A stretch of 64,000 nt of DNA from an uncultured Granulosicoccaceae bacterium (GCA_937922945.1 CAKZUP010000009.1:25035-89034); one strand, 5' to 3'. Positions 8,800 to 18,049 are shown, counted from the stretch's first letter. The notes: generated by a model not told the origin, from the sequence alone. Translations and numbers: made by a program.

Positions 8800-9172
8800 A
8801 TGCATCAGCAGCCCGCCCCGGATAGGGCTGATTTGCCGTTTAAGCGCCTATTTCGTATTTCTTAACTATTAGGTAACGAAAAACGGGGGTTTTTTGGCCA
8901 GACGACATGTAAGTGGGTCCGAATCTGGCTTTAACCCAGAGGCGTGATGCATGAAACATATGCATTACCTTCTTGTCAGAAAAATTGGGCTCCTGAACTA
9001 CACTATTCTGACGATATATTCACAATAATTAAGGTTTGTTTAAGGTTTTCAAGTTAGAGTTGCTTCTTGTTTTGACACAGGTAATTTTTTGTGTCAAACG
9101 CCGTCTTCTGCTCCAACAGGCCGGTTCGGAAATGTCAGCCGAAGACAAAAGCTCCAAATCACTGAGATAAAA
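8800..9172. other. Intergenic leader upstream of the GH16 gene
   Basis: A 373-base gene-free stretch. It holds a weak 6-bp hairpin just after acuI (8809-8830) and a perfect 9-bp inverted repeat (9071-9098, listed separately). The strand-wise position makes it the promoter and leader of the GH16 gene. I checked for a c-di-GMP riboswitch pattern and did not find one. Confidence 0.5.
9071..9098 (+). repeat. Perfect 9-bp inverted repeat in GH16 leader
   Basis: TTTGACACA at 9071-9079 and TGTGTCAAA at 9090-9098, separated by 10 AT-rich bases, 75 bases before the GH16 start. It could be a regulator operator or an RNA hairpin. TTGACA inside the left arm also resembles a -35 box. Confidence 0.6.
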
Positions 9173-10651
9173 ATGCGATCAATTAGTTTAGGCCTGTTCT
9201 TGCTTTGCTGTGTCACCCAATCTGCTTGGGCAGATGATCAGAAACCCTCTCTGGTTAACGGCGTTTCAGCAACATCCATTTCCAGTAGCTCAATTAGAGT
9301 CACGTGGAATAAACCGTGGGACAACGTGGGCGTCAAGGGTTACAACGTCTACCGCAATGGCTTTTACTACGCCACTGTTTTTAATACCAATTTTATCGAT
9401 GAGGGCTTAAACGCCAACGAAACTTACCGCTACGGTATTGTGGCTTTCGACGATGCTCGAAACTTCACCAGCGTCTCTAGCGAAGCAGATGCAACCACAA
9501 GCGGCGGCTCGAACAACAACAGCGAAGCAGCACCGCCACCTCCAGAACCAGAAGCCGACAACGGCACAGTAAACCGCCCCGATGGCCTGTATGGCGAAAT
9601 CATTGATGGAAATCAGGCTAAGGTCAAGTGGCGTGCCCCCAGCGGTAATGTTCGCGGCTATAACGTTTATAAAGATAACAGCTACGTAGCCACAGTTTTT
9701 ACTCCTGAGTACACAGCAAAAGATCTGGGCTGGGGCCGTGACTACCGGTTTCAGGTAGTTGCCTTCAACTTCTCAAGCCAATTTTCAAACAAATCAGATG
9801 TATTAACGGTCAACACTGCTAACGGGGCGTCAACAGAAACCAGTAACGATTCAAGCGCTCAGGCCGCCACGACAACGGTTAGCCAACCACAGAACGATGC
9901 AGGTTCAGACAACGGTTCTGCACCAGATGGCTACAGGCTGGTTTTCTCGGACGAATTCAACGGCTACAACCTCGATTCATCCAAATGGAACTCGCGTTAT
10001 CGCTGGGGACCAGGCTGGACGATCAATGGTGAAAAGCAGTATTACGTCGACCGCATAAACAACCCTGACTTCGGCCACTCGCCGTTTTCATTCGATGGCA
10101 ATCACATGACCATCTCTGCCATCAAGACGCCAGAGCACCTGCGCTCAAGCGCTAACTGGCAACCATACCTATCTGGTGCCCTGACGACCTATAACAAGTT
10201 CAAAATGAAGTATGGCTACGTTGAAATGCGAGCACAACTTCCAAAGGGTAAAGGTTTATGGTCAGCATTCTGGTTACTGCATCAAAACGATAACGATCGC
10301 CGACCTGAAATCGATGTTGTTGAGTACATTGGCAGTCAGCCCAATAAGGTTTACAACACTTACCATCATTATGAAAACTGGCAGTTGAAATCCACACCGT
10401 CTTTCGAAGCGCCAGGCGCAGACTATTCACAAGCCTTTCACACCTATGCCGTTAAATGGGAGCCGGGTAAAATCACCTGGTATGTCGATGGCCAGGAACG
10501 TAACTCGCATAGCAACGGTAACGTGGCTTGGGAAGATATGTACCTACTCGTGAATCTGGCCGTTGGTGGTTGGTGGCCTGGTGATCCAGACGGCAACACG
10601 CAATTCCCTGCGAACATGAAAATCGATTACATTCGGGCGTATCAGAAATAA
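9173..10651 (+). CDS. Secreted GH16 endo-beta-glucanase (laminarinase-like) with two FnIII-like domains
   Basis: 492 residues from the ATG at 9173; an upstream in-frame ATG at 9089 would put a hydrophilic extension before the signal peptide. The signal peptide is residues 1-20 (cleavage after WA). Two fibronectin III-like modules follow at about 27-107 and 135-217, both with the GYNVYKDN-type strand, joined by Ser/Asn/Pro-rich linkers. The GH16 catalytic domain spans about 252-492 and carries EIDVVE at 379-384, where Glu379 is the expected nucleophile and Glu384 the acid/base. WSAFWLL and VNLAVGGWWPG are typical laminarinase/lichenase segments. The enzyme probably hydrolyses beta-1,3- or mixed glucans outside the cell. 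Confidence 0.93.
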   Translation: MRSISLGLFLLCCVTQSAWADDQKPSLVNGVSATSISSSSIRVTWNKPWDNVGVKGYNVYRNGFYYATVFNTNFIDEGLNANETYRYGIVAFDDARNFTSVSSEADATTSGGSNNNSEAAPPPPEPEADNGTVNRPDGLYGEIIDGNQAKVKWRAPSGNVRGYNVYKDNSYVATVFTPEYTAKDLGWGRDYRFQVVAFNFSSQFSNKSDVLTVNTANGASTETSNDSSAQAATTTVSQPQNDAGSDNGSAPDGYRLVFSDEFNGYNLDSSKWNSRYRWGPGWTINGEKQYYVDRINNPDFGHSPFSFDGNHMTISAIKTPEHLRSSANWQPYLSGALTTYNKFKMKYGYVEMRAQLPKGKGLWSAFWLLHQNDNDRRPEIDVVEYIGSQPNKVYNTYHHYENWQLKSTPSFEAPGADYSQAFHTYAVKWEPGKITWYVDGQERNSHSNGNVAWEDMYLLVNLAVGGWWPGDPDGNTQFPANMKIDYIRAYQK

Positions 10652-10960
10652 TCAACTCAATGCTACGGTGTTTAAACAGATACCGTAAAAGATCATAACC
10701 CCACCTTAGGGTTTGATCGTCGGTAACACCAGAAGCCCTGCATCGATCTATCGATGCGGGGCTTTTTTGTGTGTGCGACTTTTCTATTTTTTGAAACGCA
10801 GATAAAACGTGAGCTACGACACACTTTTCCAATTATCGCAATGGCTCACGAAGCGGTAGCGTTTTTACACGACTGCCCAGCATTTCAGTAACAAGTCTCT
10901 CGCCCCACGAAAACAAGCTCGGTACACTCATTACCACTTGTTATTCAAAGCTGCCTTGCC
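10652..10960. other. Intergenic region with structured GH16 3' end
   Basis: A 309-base gap. The first 120 bases contain three successive hairpins: a TACGGT/ACCGTA pair near 10663-10686, a GATCA-AACCC / GGGTT-TGATC stem with one bulge near 10691-10718, and the terminator at 10734-10768. The remainder precedes the HEXXH lipoprotein gene and should hold its promoter. Confidence 0.55.
10734..10768 (+). terminator. Intrinsic terminator of the GH16 gene
   Basis: A roughly 14-bp stem, AGCCCTGCATCGAT pairing with ATCGATGCGGGGCT (one G-T wobble), with a 2-base spacer at the tip and a run of six T's after it. A strong factor-independent terminator. Confidence 0.9.
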
Positions 10961-12463
10961 ATGCCACACATTCGTATTCCTATGAGCTCTCTTCAGAGGC
11001 AATCACCTGTCTCTCGACGAGTCTTTCGTGTGACTGGCCTGTTAACCGTTCTATTAACGCTAACTGGCTGCCAGGCGACCAGCAACAATTCAGCATCGGG
11101 CAAAAGACTTATCGAGGTTGCAAAAAGCTACTCGGTTACCAAACATGAAAGTAGCGCCGCGCCAGCCTTGTTCGATTGGAACACACGAATTCATCCGCTA
11201 TTCGAACAAGCTCGGCACTTGGTTAGCGAACATACTGGTGTGGATTTATCAGATGTGAGGTTAAATATTGCTAGCGACAACTCCATAACAGATGAAGTTG
11301 GCTACGAGACACACCGGCTAATACATAGCCAGTTCAACGACCGGAATTTCGCCAATCTGTTTCTTGATTCGGTTATGCGCGGACAACAAGGCACCTATGC
11401 TGCGCTGTACGCTACGCGCAAACGCGAAGTCATGATTAGCTTACCGCTCATGCGCAGTTACCAGCAATCGCTGCCCAACAGCGTATCGGTTCAGGAGTCG
11501 GCAATACTCGCGTTACTCATCCACGAATTGGTTCATGCAGCCGATGACAAGCGTTATCAGATACACGAGAACAGAGATCTCAATTTTCGCGCATCGTTTG
11601 CTCAGTCGGCGGCCTTTGAAGGGCATGCGCAATTCAGAACCCGTCAAATTTGTTCGAACGCCGGTTGTCTACCCGGACTTCAGGCACTGGATACGTTTAT
11701 GTTCGGTGAACGCAACCCGCCGAACTCACTGACTCAAACAGTGCAAGCCGTAAGCCGTAATGTTCTCGAATATTCCTATGTAGAGGGTGAGCGATTTATC
11801 TCAGCACTCGCTAACCGACCTGACGGCCAGAAGCTCATTGATGAATTGTTAAGCAACCCTCCTCAAGACCCTATTCAGATACTCGATCCGAAAAGCTTCC
11901 CGAACAACCAACGCGAACAACGTAATCAGGAGCTGATTCGAATCAGCACTAACTTTGATCACCCTTGGTTACAGCCGCCGTGGACCAGCGTGCAAACCTC
12001 ACCGCTAAAAGGAGTCAATCTGAGAACCGATCCGACACGACGTGACGCCGCAGTCGATGGGTTTACACGGCTCATTACATCCATGGTTGCGGTGCAGCTT
12101 TATGACCAATCTCAATCGGGTCTTACGCCAATAGAACTTACCGTACTTAGGACAGAATCTAACGACACAGCCAATCTCTTTGCCAAAACGCTTTATGAAA
12201 ACACGCGTATCAAAGGTGCAACATTAGTTAAACCAAGAACCTTGGTGAAAGTCTCAGGACAATCAACGCAACAGCCCGCCATGCTATACATGTCGAAAGA
12301 GCCAGCTGAGAACAACCAGCAGTACTACACCTTGATTGGTGTCAGCGGTACAAACGTTGTGCAAATAGCAGGACTTGGGCTATCTGAAACGCTGTTTGTC
12401 GATTATGTTGATCAGCTATTGATAAAGCTGGAAGACATACGCACAGCTGCGCTGAACCGGTAA
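10961..12463 (+). CDS. HEXXH zinc-metallopeptidase-like lipoprotein
   Basis: 500 residues. A basic N-terminus and hydrophobic stretch end in LTGC, so Cys37 is the predicted lipidated residue. Residues 187-191 read HELVH, a gluzincin-type HEXXH helix, and EGHAQF at 219-224 could supply the third ligand 28 residues later. The rest of the protein matches no family I recognise. An alternative start at 10982 (MSSLQ) would shorten the n-region and also fit a signal peptide. The gene is monocistronic and is followed by a small 7-base tandem repeat. It is a probable periplasm-facing, membrane-anchored protease of unknown target. Confidence 0.72.
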   Translation: MPHIRIPMSSLQRQSPVSRRVFRVTGLLTVLLTLTGCQATSNNSASGKRLIEVAKSYSVTKHESSAAPALFDWNTRIHPLFEQARHLVSEHTGVDLSDVRLNIASDNSITDEVGYETHRLIHSQFNDRNFANLFLDSVMRGQQGTYAALYATRKREVMISLPLMRSYQQSLPNSVSVQESAILALLIHELVHAADDKRYQIHENRDLNFRASFAQSAAFEGHAQFRTRQICSNAGCLPGLQALDTFMFGERNPPNSLTQTVQAVSRNVLEYSYVEGERFISALANRPDGQKLIDELLSNPPQDPIQILDPKSFPNNQREQRNQELIRISTNFDHPWLQPPWTSVQTSPLKGVNLRTDPTRRDAAVDGFTRLITSMVAVQLYDQSQSGLTPIELTVLRTESNDTANLFAKTLYENTRIKGATLVKPRTLVKVSGQSTQQPAMLYMSKEPAENNQQYYTLIGVSGTNVVQIAGLGLSETLFVDYVDQLLIKLEDIRTAALNR

Positions 12464-12494
12464 CTCGGCAAGCGGCAAGCGGCAAGCGGTAACT
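12458..12494 (+). repeat. Short tandem repeat at the stop of the HEXXH lipoprotein gene
   Basis: Three exact copies of CGGCAAG (12466-12486), flanked on both sides by CGGTAACT (12458-12465 and 12487-12494). The stop codon lies in the left flank. This is consistent with slipped-strand expansion. Confidence 0.75.
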
Positions 12495-12663
12495 GTATGC
12501 GCTGTTTGAAAATAGCGTAATACCTAAGAACCTCCTCGCATTTCTCCAGCTGGTTCCATTTAATTGATAGAGCCGAATCGGTTACTGATGCGGTACAAAT
12601 ACCATCGTTGTTGACAGTTTGGTGACATCGATTCCGGTGCGATTCATTATAATCAGGAGAATC

Positions 12664-12699
12664 ATGTCGACCCGCAACCGGGGCCAAACCAATGAATAA
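12664..12699 (+). promoter_or_regulatory. Possible 11-codon leader ORF overlapping the next start
   Basis: AGGAGAATC precedes an ATG at 12664. The frame runs 11 sense codons to a TAA at 12697-12699 that overlaps the ATG (12692) of the following lipoprotein gene in another frame. The ribosome site is better than that of the main gene. A TATAAT at 12648-12653 could instead put the transcript start after that ribosome site, so the leader reading is tentative. Confidence 0.4.
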
Positions 12700-14083
12700 A
12701 TTCACCGTTTCTCAATCAACGCTTCTGCTACCTCTGTTGATTGTGGCCAGTATTGCCTTACAAGGCTGCTCCGAGTCAAGCACGCCTGTTGAAAATTCTG
12801 CCCAGCCAGTATTGGAAGACGACGCAAGTACTAATTCTGCAGAAGAAAATCAGAACACCAGTTCTGCCGACAACAGTACAAGTGAAGCGATACCTGGCAC
12901 CGAGATGGAACAGACCGCGACAACACCAGACGTACCACCCTTGCAGAATACGAACACGAATGTCGATACCAACGTAAATGCCGATATACCATCCAATGAT
13001 GTGAATGTTGACGCGCCCGATCCGATGGTTCAAAACCGCACCGATGTCAGTTTTGAAGTCACCGTTCCAGCCTATCAATCCGAGGCATTGCAACTGCAAT
13101 TAAGTTGGGGCGAATTCAATACGTCACTCAATTGGATCGGCGATGAATTCTGGTCTGCCGATGCTAACTTGCCAACCGACACTGAAGCGCTTTTGTCTAT
13201 TGTGTTCTATGACGACAATGGCGATATAGCACTGGGCAGTTACGAAGCCACATACCGCAGCGGAACTAACGCAGCTGAAATTTATCAGGTTGCAGCAGAT
13301 CAGTTCGACACTAATCGATGGGATGAAGACGGTGATGGCACGAGCAATCTCGACGAGCTAATTGCCGGTACAGCTCCGGGGGTTGACGAAGACAGCCTTC
13401 TTGCCATTCAAGACGAAAGGCGCATGGGCCTGCTTTTCATTGCAAATTATTTTGAAACCATAATCGGTAACGAAAGACCTAACCAGTTTATCGATGTAGA
13501 AAATTTTTCAGATTGGCGCGGTCGCGGAATGAGAGCAGATATAGATGCCAACGGGAACGGCACGGCATCTGCGAGCAGTAACTTTGGTAGTGAGAGGGAA
13601 AATCGTAGCGCCGTGCGTACAGTTTCAGACAACACAGTATTGTGGGAAGGGAACTGGAGTTACTACGATGGCGATTACAGTCTTTCGCAAACGTTCAACA
13701 GTGAAGTTACTGTCGATGGCGATACCAACACGCTGGTGGAAACTGGTACCGGCTCGTGGGTAGGTACCTACAGCGATAGTTGGGAAACCAGCGTCAACTT
13801 GACCGGCAAACCAATTGAAGGCTCGGATTACTGCACGGCTGAGAGCGGTACGATCACACAAACCAATCGAAGTAACCGCGATGGTGGCACTGTCTCTACA
13901 CTCACTGTTACAAAAGAACCGGGAAATGATCTGTGGCGCGTGAAGTCGAGCTTCGAATCAAACAACAATTCAAACACCGCCGAGTACTTCGCACGTGAAC
14001 TCACGATGCATCAGATTGTGCTCGGCTACCAAAGGCAGGTTTCAGAACATGATGATTTTTTCTGTAACTTTGCTGATCTTTGA
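12692..14083 (+). CDS. Asn/Asp/Thr-rich lipoprotein of unknown function
   Basis: 463 residues. The signal peptide ends in LQGC, so a Cys near residue 26 is the predicted lipidation site. A long low-complexity Asn/Thr/Ser/Asp linker (about 28-110) follows, including a short NTNVDTNVNAD repeat. DEDGDGTSNLDE near residue 211 is a thrombospondin type 3/dockerin-like calcium-binding loop. The C-terminal half is beta-rich with many Trp, Tyr and Asn residues and no recognised family. Repetitive acidic linker plus calcium loop suggests a surface or periplasmic structural or binding protein. No function can be assigned. Confidence 0.78.
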   Translation: MNKFTVSQSTLLLPLLIVASIALQGCSESSTPVENSAQPVLEDDASTNSAEENQNTSSADNSTSEAIPGTEMEQTATTPDVPPLQNTNTNVDTNVNADIPSNDVNVDAPDPMVQNRTDVSFEVTVPAYQSEALQLQLSWGEFNTSLNWIGDEFWSADANLPTDTEALLSIVFYDDNGDIALGSYEATYRSGTNAAEIYQVAADQFDTNRWDEDGDGTSNLDELIAGTAPGVDEDSLLAIQDERRMGLLFIANYFETIIGNERPNQFIDVENFSDWRGRGMRADIDANGNGTASASSNFGSERENRSAVRTVSDNTVLWEGNWSYYDGDYSLSQTFNSEVTVDGDTNTLVETGTGSWVGTYSDSWETSVNLTGKPIEGSDYCTAESGTITQTNRSNRDGGTVSTLTVTKEPGNDLWRVKSSFESNNNSNTAEYFARELTMHQIVLGYQRQVSEHDDFFCNFADL

Positions 14084-14147
14084 TAGCAATACAGGATTAC
14101 AGTATCTAATTGCACTGTTTGACTACAGCGCTAAATTGAAGAAGACG

Positions 14148-14699
14148 TCAGCACCAACTCACGCGCTTGGAAAAACGCGGCTTCAGAAAATCCATTTGAT
14201 CTGCCAGAACATCTCTGTTGGATAGATAGAAGAATTCGTAGCGGTTCGGCGCAAAGGGCACGGCCAGCAATTGCATGTTGGCTTCTTCTGGTGTTTTGCT
14301 ACCTTTACGATTATTACAACGCCTGCAAGCCGTTACGCAATTCGTCCATTGATCACGCCCGCCACGAGAGGTTGGCTTTACATGATCACGTGATAAATCG
14401 CGCAGCGGGAACGCATCACCACAGTACATACAAACCTGTTGATCTCTGGCAAACAGTAGGGAATTGGTTAATGGTGGCGTAAACTGTGCGCTATCGACTC
14501 GTCCGTCACACGCAATGATACTGGGCAATTCCAGTCGGGATCGAACACCAAGGCTGTTGTAGCCCCCGTGGATTGTATGGATGACTTCGCCGAGACTCCA
14601 GATAACCTGATCTTTGACCATGAGCGTTGCAGTTTCCTGCCAGGTCAGCCAGGCGATTGGGGTACCGGCCTTGTTTAGACGTAGTACTTTGGCATTCAT
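14148..14699 (-). CDS. HNH endonuclease domain protein
   Basis: 183 residues from the ATG at 14697-14699, which gives the usual MNAKVLRLNKAGTP opening; a start 48 bases further upstream is less likely. The HNH module reads CMYCGDAF, then LSRDHVKPTSRGG, then NCVTACRRCNNRKG, i.e. two CxxC pairs around a D-H core. This family of about 180-residue HNH proteins is common in proteobacteria, usually with no restriction or phage context, and its role is unknown. The gene lies between a lipoprotein gene and a glycosyltransferase gene, without mobile-element signs nearby. Confidence 0.88.
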   Translation of the reverse strand: MNAKVLRLNKAGTPIAWLTWQETATLMVKDQVIWSLGEVIHTIHGGYNSLGVRSRLELPSIIACDGRVDSAQFTPPLTNSLLFARDQQVCMYCGDAFPLRDLSRDHVKPTSRGGRDQWTNCVTACRRCNNRKGSKTPEEANMQLLAVPFAPNRYEFFYLSNRDVLADQMDFLKPRFSKRVSWC

Positions 14700-14798
14700 T
14701 ACACTTCTATTGCTTTTATTCCAGCCTCCTCCGTATCTGTATAACACATAAACGATACAAGGTTAAACCGTTAAAGCATAATCAGCGTGTAAATTTGT

Positions 14799-15767
14799 TT
14801 AGAAAAGCACCTGCTCCCAGTGCCTTCTCATGCCTCTGGCAAAATTGGTCAATGCAAGATCGGCTGAAATAGCGACCTTGCGAAACTTGCGCCAAGGCTG
14901 ATTGGCTTCCATGTATCTGCGCTCTTCAAGTAAAAAGCCCAAGGATTCACCCACTGTATCGAACATAACATCGGGTGCATACGCAGATTCCCATGCAGCA
15001 CGGGCAGCCTTGCCTCGATCTTCTGACTCATCGGATATAGAACGTAGCAATGATGGAATCGACTTAATATCACGCTCATCCACTCGCACAGCGAAATCCC
15101 AGTTAATGTGAGGCGTTGGCACCCATTGATTGGCAATAATAACAGGCGCCCTTCCCGCTTCCAGGGTTTCGAACAAACGATAAGACGATGTTCCAATACC
15201 ACGTGGGCACAACATAAACTGACTCTCAGCCATGGTTTGTGCAAAGTTTTGTCCCTGCGCCGCTTTGGTATCTTTCGTACAATCCCAGACATTGAATTCT
15301 GATGTGTCCTGAACGCCTTTGCTCGCATCGGTTAGCGCTATAACATCCTTGCGGCAGCGGTGACTCGCCGAGCCGACAAATGAGAACAACCAACGCTTTT
15401 CAACATCACGACTATGTACATCCTTAATGAATTCGTTGGGTGTATCGAGATAGGGGAATGCAACCTGTTTACTGTGCTGAAAGAATCGACGCGGCATTGA
15501 ACAGTACAAACCTGGCAGAGCCGACCATGGCTTATCTGCCTCGTTATACATAAACGTTTTTTCTGGAAACTGCTCTACTAACGGGTGATGCCTTACCTTT
15601 TTGTACAGATAATCCTCGAAGTGAGTGTTTTCCACGAACAGGATCATGTCCGCTTCATCGGCCGAATCGCAAAGCGTATGGTTCCCGAGCTTATCTATTG
15701 CCGCTAAGCCAATAAACTTATCGAGCAGCTCGTGTGTTTCATAAGCAGATGTAGCCAGAATTTTCAT
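14799..15767 (-). CDS. Exostosin-like glycosyltransferase
   Basis: 322 residues resembling the exostosin (GT47-type) C-terminal domain. Visible features are WLFSFVGSASHRCRKD near 125-140, SQFMLCPRGIGTSSYRLFETLEAGR near 182-206 (the CPRG..S.R..E.L..G motif of the family) and PVIIANQWVPT just after. No signal peptide or membrane helix is seen. The gene is transcribed toward the HNH gene with about 100 bases between. Its acceptor is unknown. Together with the GT2 gene at 6288 and the ABC exporter upstream it could act on a surface glycan, but no contiguous cluster exists. Confidence 0.85.
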   Translation of the reverse strand: MKILATSAYETHELLDKFIGLAAIDKLGNHTLCDSADEADMILFVENTHFEDYLYKKVRHHPLVEQFPEKTFMYNEADKPWSALPGLYCSMPRRFFQHSKQVAFPYLDTPNEFIKDVHSRDVEKRWLFSFVGSASHRCRKDVIALTDASKGVQDTSEFNVWDCTKDTKAAQGQNFAQTMAESQFMLCPRGIGTSSYRLFETLEAGRAPVIIANQWVPTPHINWDFAVRVDERDIKSIPSLLRSISDESEDRGKAARAAWESAYAPDVMFDTVGESLGFLLEERRYMEANQPWRKFRKVAISADLALTNFARGMRRHWEQVLF

Positions 15768-15949
15768 TTGTATTGAACACCTTTTGCCAGTTTGGTTAGA
15801 CGTCCGCAGCCCTCCCTGAGTCTGTTATCGTCCACTGCGTGAATAACAGCAGACGCGTCTATGTTGGTGGTGAAATACTTCACACTCTTTTTATAGCAGC
15901 CTGGGTCTTCTGTGTGAAATGAATGGGAAAAATACCCTTATGTGTGTGA

Positions 15950-17875
15950 TTAAACCCCCAGAAAGCCGCCCGATTGCCGCTCCCACAAACTGGCGTAAAG
16001 CCCGCCTTTTTCAAGCAGTTGCGCGTGACTACCGGTTTCAACGATAGCGCCACCTTCGAGCACAACCAGTCGATCGAGTGCAGCAATAGTGGATAGGCGA
16101 TGAGCAACCGCCAAAACGGTTTTGCCTTTCATCAAATTGCTTAATTGCTCTTGAATAGCCGATTCCACCTCAGAGTCCAGCGCCGACGTTGCTTCATCGA
16201 GAATCAGAATGGGAGCATCCTTTAATATGACGCGGGCTATGGCGATGCGTTGTCGCTGGCCGCCTGAGAGTTTCACTCCACGCTCGCCCACTGTGGCATC
16301 AAGACCGACACGCCCATGAAGGTCGACAAGCTTCGGAATAAATTGCATGGCTTCGGCTCGCGTAGCGGCTTCTATGACTTGTTCATCGGTCGCGGATGCC
16401 ATGCCGTAGCGAATATTGTCACGCACGCTACGATGCAGTAAGGAGGTATCTTGCGTTACTACTGCAATGTTGCTTCGTAAGCTGGTTTGAGTGACTTCAT
16501 TAATGTTTTGTCCATCGATGCTCACGGTGCCATGACGTATGTCATGAAAGCGCATTAACAGATTGATCAACGTAGATTTGCCTGCACCCGATCGTCCTAC
16601 CAAACCGACTTTTTCACCAGCAGCGATGGTTAAAGTGCAATCGTTAATAATCGGCAATGTAGTTGGTTCAACAATGTCAGACTCAACGGTTGCAGTAGCA
16701 GAACTTGCAGTATTGCGTGCACTACTCCCAGACGACTCGTTTCCAAGAATGACTTCTTCATAATTGAACGAAACACGGTTGAAACTAATTTCACCTGCAC
16801 GCACAACCAACGCACTCGCGTCAGGTTTATCAACAATGTTTGTCGGCATACAGATAGTTTCGATACCGTTTTCCACCGTACCTACATGCTCAAATAAGGA
16901 AGTGATAGTTCGTAGGATCCAGCCAGACATCTGATTTATACGCAATATCAGGCCATTGGCAATCGCAATTTCTCCTACCGTAACGCTGCCATTCATCCAT
17001 AACCAGACCGACAATGCCGCCGTACTGAACATGAGTACGCTGTTCATGATCGTCATGGTGATGGTCATGCTCATGATTGATGCCATAAGAGCAACAAAAG
17101 CTCGTATATGCGTCTTTATGGCCTCTGCTGCAAAGCGTTCCTCAAGTAAGTCATGCGCGAATAACTTCACCGATTGAATGTTGGTGTAACTGTCCACCAC
17201 CCTCCCCGTAACCATGGATGTCGCTTCCGATACGCGTGCAGATTTATCCCGCACCGGTGGCACCATGAATCGGACGATGCACAGATAACCGATAAGCCAG
17301 AAAAATAATGGCAGCAGCAACAGCGGCTTTATATCGATAAGCAAAACGGCAATACCAACTACATAAATAATGAGAAGCCACACGCCATCGACAATATTAA
17401 TGATGACTTCTCGAACCGAATGACCTGTTTGCATAACTTTCTGCGCGACTCGACCGGCAAAATCGTTTTGAAAAAAGGTCATGCTTTGTCTCAACACATA
17501 ACGATGATTCTGCCAACGGGTAGCAGCGACCAAACCGGGCGACAAAGAGAAATTAATTAAGCATCGTGTAGTAAGCAGGCTCAGCGGCCTGATGATAAAG
17601 GCCACCACTGACATTCCCAGCAATGCCCAACCGTGTGTTGCCAGAAACGCCTCGGGCTCGGTTGTGCGCATCCAGTCAACCAGATAACCGATAAACACAT
17701 AGAGGTAAATTTCGCACAAGCCGGCTACCCCGGAACAGGCAAGGGTTAAATAGACAAGCCGCTGCATGGGCTGAACGTAGTGCCAGATAAACGCAAGAGG
17801 CCGTTGTGGCGGTCGCGTTGCCGCAGAATCAGGCAACGGATCAACCAGCTTTTCGAAGTAGGAATAAAGCGCCAT
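15950..17875 (-). CDS. ABC transporter, fused permease and ATPase (exporter type)
   Basis: 641 residues. Six transmembrane helices occupy about 38-330, then a complete nucleotide-binding domain: A-loop Tyr in SFNYEE (about 369-374), Walker A GLVGRSGAGKST (424-435), Q-loop VTQDTSLL, signature LSGGQRQRIAIARV, Walker B ILILDEATSALD and H-loop VAHRLST. Unusually, about 28 residues rich in Ser, Thr and Ala (378-405) are inserted between the A-loop and Walker A. It is a half-transporter that should homodimerise; substrate unknown, with lipid, peptide or drug export typical of the family. It is divergent from the LysR regulator gene. Confidence 0.93.
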   Translation of the reverse strand: MALYSYFEKLVDPLPDSAATRPPQRPLAFIWHYVQPMQRLVYLTLACSGVAGLCEIYLYVFIGYLVDWMRTTEPEAFLATHGWALLGMSVVAFIIRPLSLLTTRCLINFSLSPGLVAATRWQNHRYVLRQSMTFFQNDFAGRVAQKVMQTGHSVREVIINIVDGVWLLIIYVVGIAVLLIDIKPLLLLPLFFWLIGYLCIVRFMVPPVRDKSARVSEATSMVTGRVVDSYTNIQSVKLFAHDLLEERFAAEAIKTHIRAFVALMASIMSMTITMTIMNSVLMFSTAALSVWLWMNGSVTVGEIAIANGLILRINQMSGWILRTITSLFEHVGTVENGIETICMPTNIVDKPDASALVVRAGEISFNRVSFNYEEVILGNESSGSSARNTASSATATVESDIVEPTTLPIINDCTLTIAAGEKVGLVGRSGAGKSTLINLLMRFHDIRHGTVSIDGQNINEVTQTSLRSNIAVVTQDTSLLHRSVRDNIRYGMASATDEQVIEAATRAEAMQFIPKLVDLHGRVGLDATVGERGVKLSGGQRQRIAIARVILKDAPILILDEATSALDSEVESAIQEQLSNLMKGKTVLAVAHRLSTIAALDRLVVLEGGAIVETGSHAQLLEKGGLYASLWERQSGGFLGV

Positions 17876-17976
17876 TATGCGTTTTCATCAGTAGAGTCGC
17901 GGATGTAACACAAAACACCCCGCGTATTCCACTCAGAATATCCCTGTTACGCCAAAATTGTGCGTTAGATTCGCAC

Positions 17977-18005
17977 TTTTCATTTGTTATTCAGCATCCT
18001 ATAAT
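17977..18005 (+). promoter_or_regulatory. Predicted sigma-70 promoter of the LysR gene
   Basis: A perfect TATAAT -10 at 18000-18005, a TTTTCA -35 (4 of 6) at 17977-17982, and a 17-base spacer. Two AGCATCC copies (from about 17993 and 18015) flank the -10 box and could be operator half-sites for LysR autoregulation or for the divergent ABC gene. Confidence 0.55.
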
Positions 18006-18049
18006 ATATGCTTAGCATCCATAAATAGTGAAATAGAAGCACTAATAGA

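Noticed and set aside
8809..8830. Terminator after acuI
   Set aside because: Only a 6-bp stem with a 10-base loop and no T-run; too weak.
8800..9172. Possible riboswitch (c-di-GMP type) before GH16
   Set aside because: No GEMM-like conserved blocks found; only a simple inverted repeat is present.
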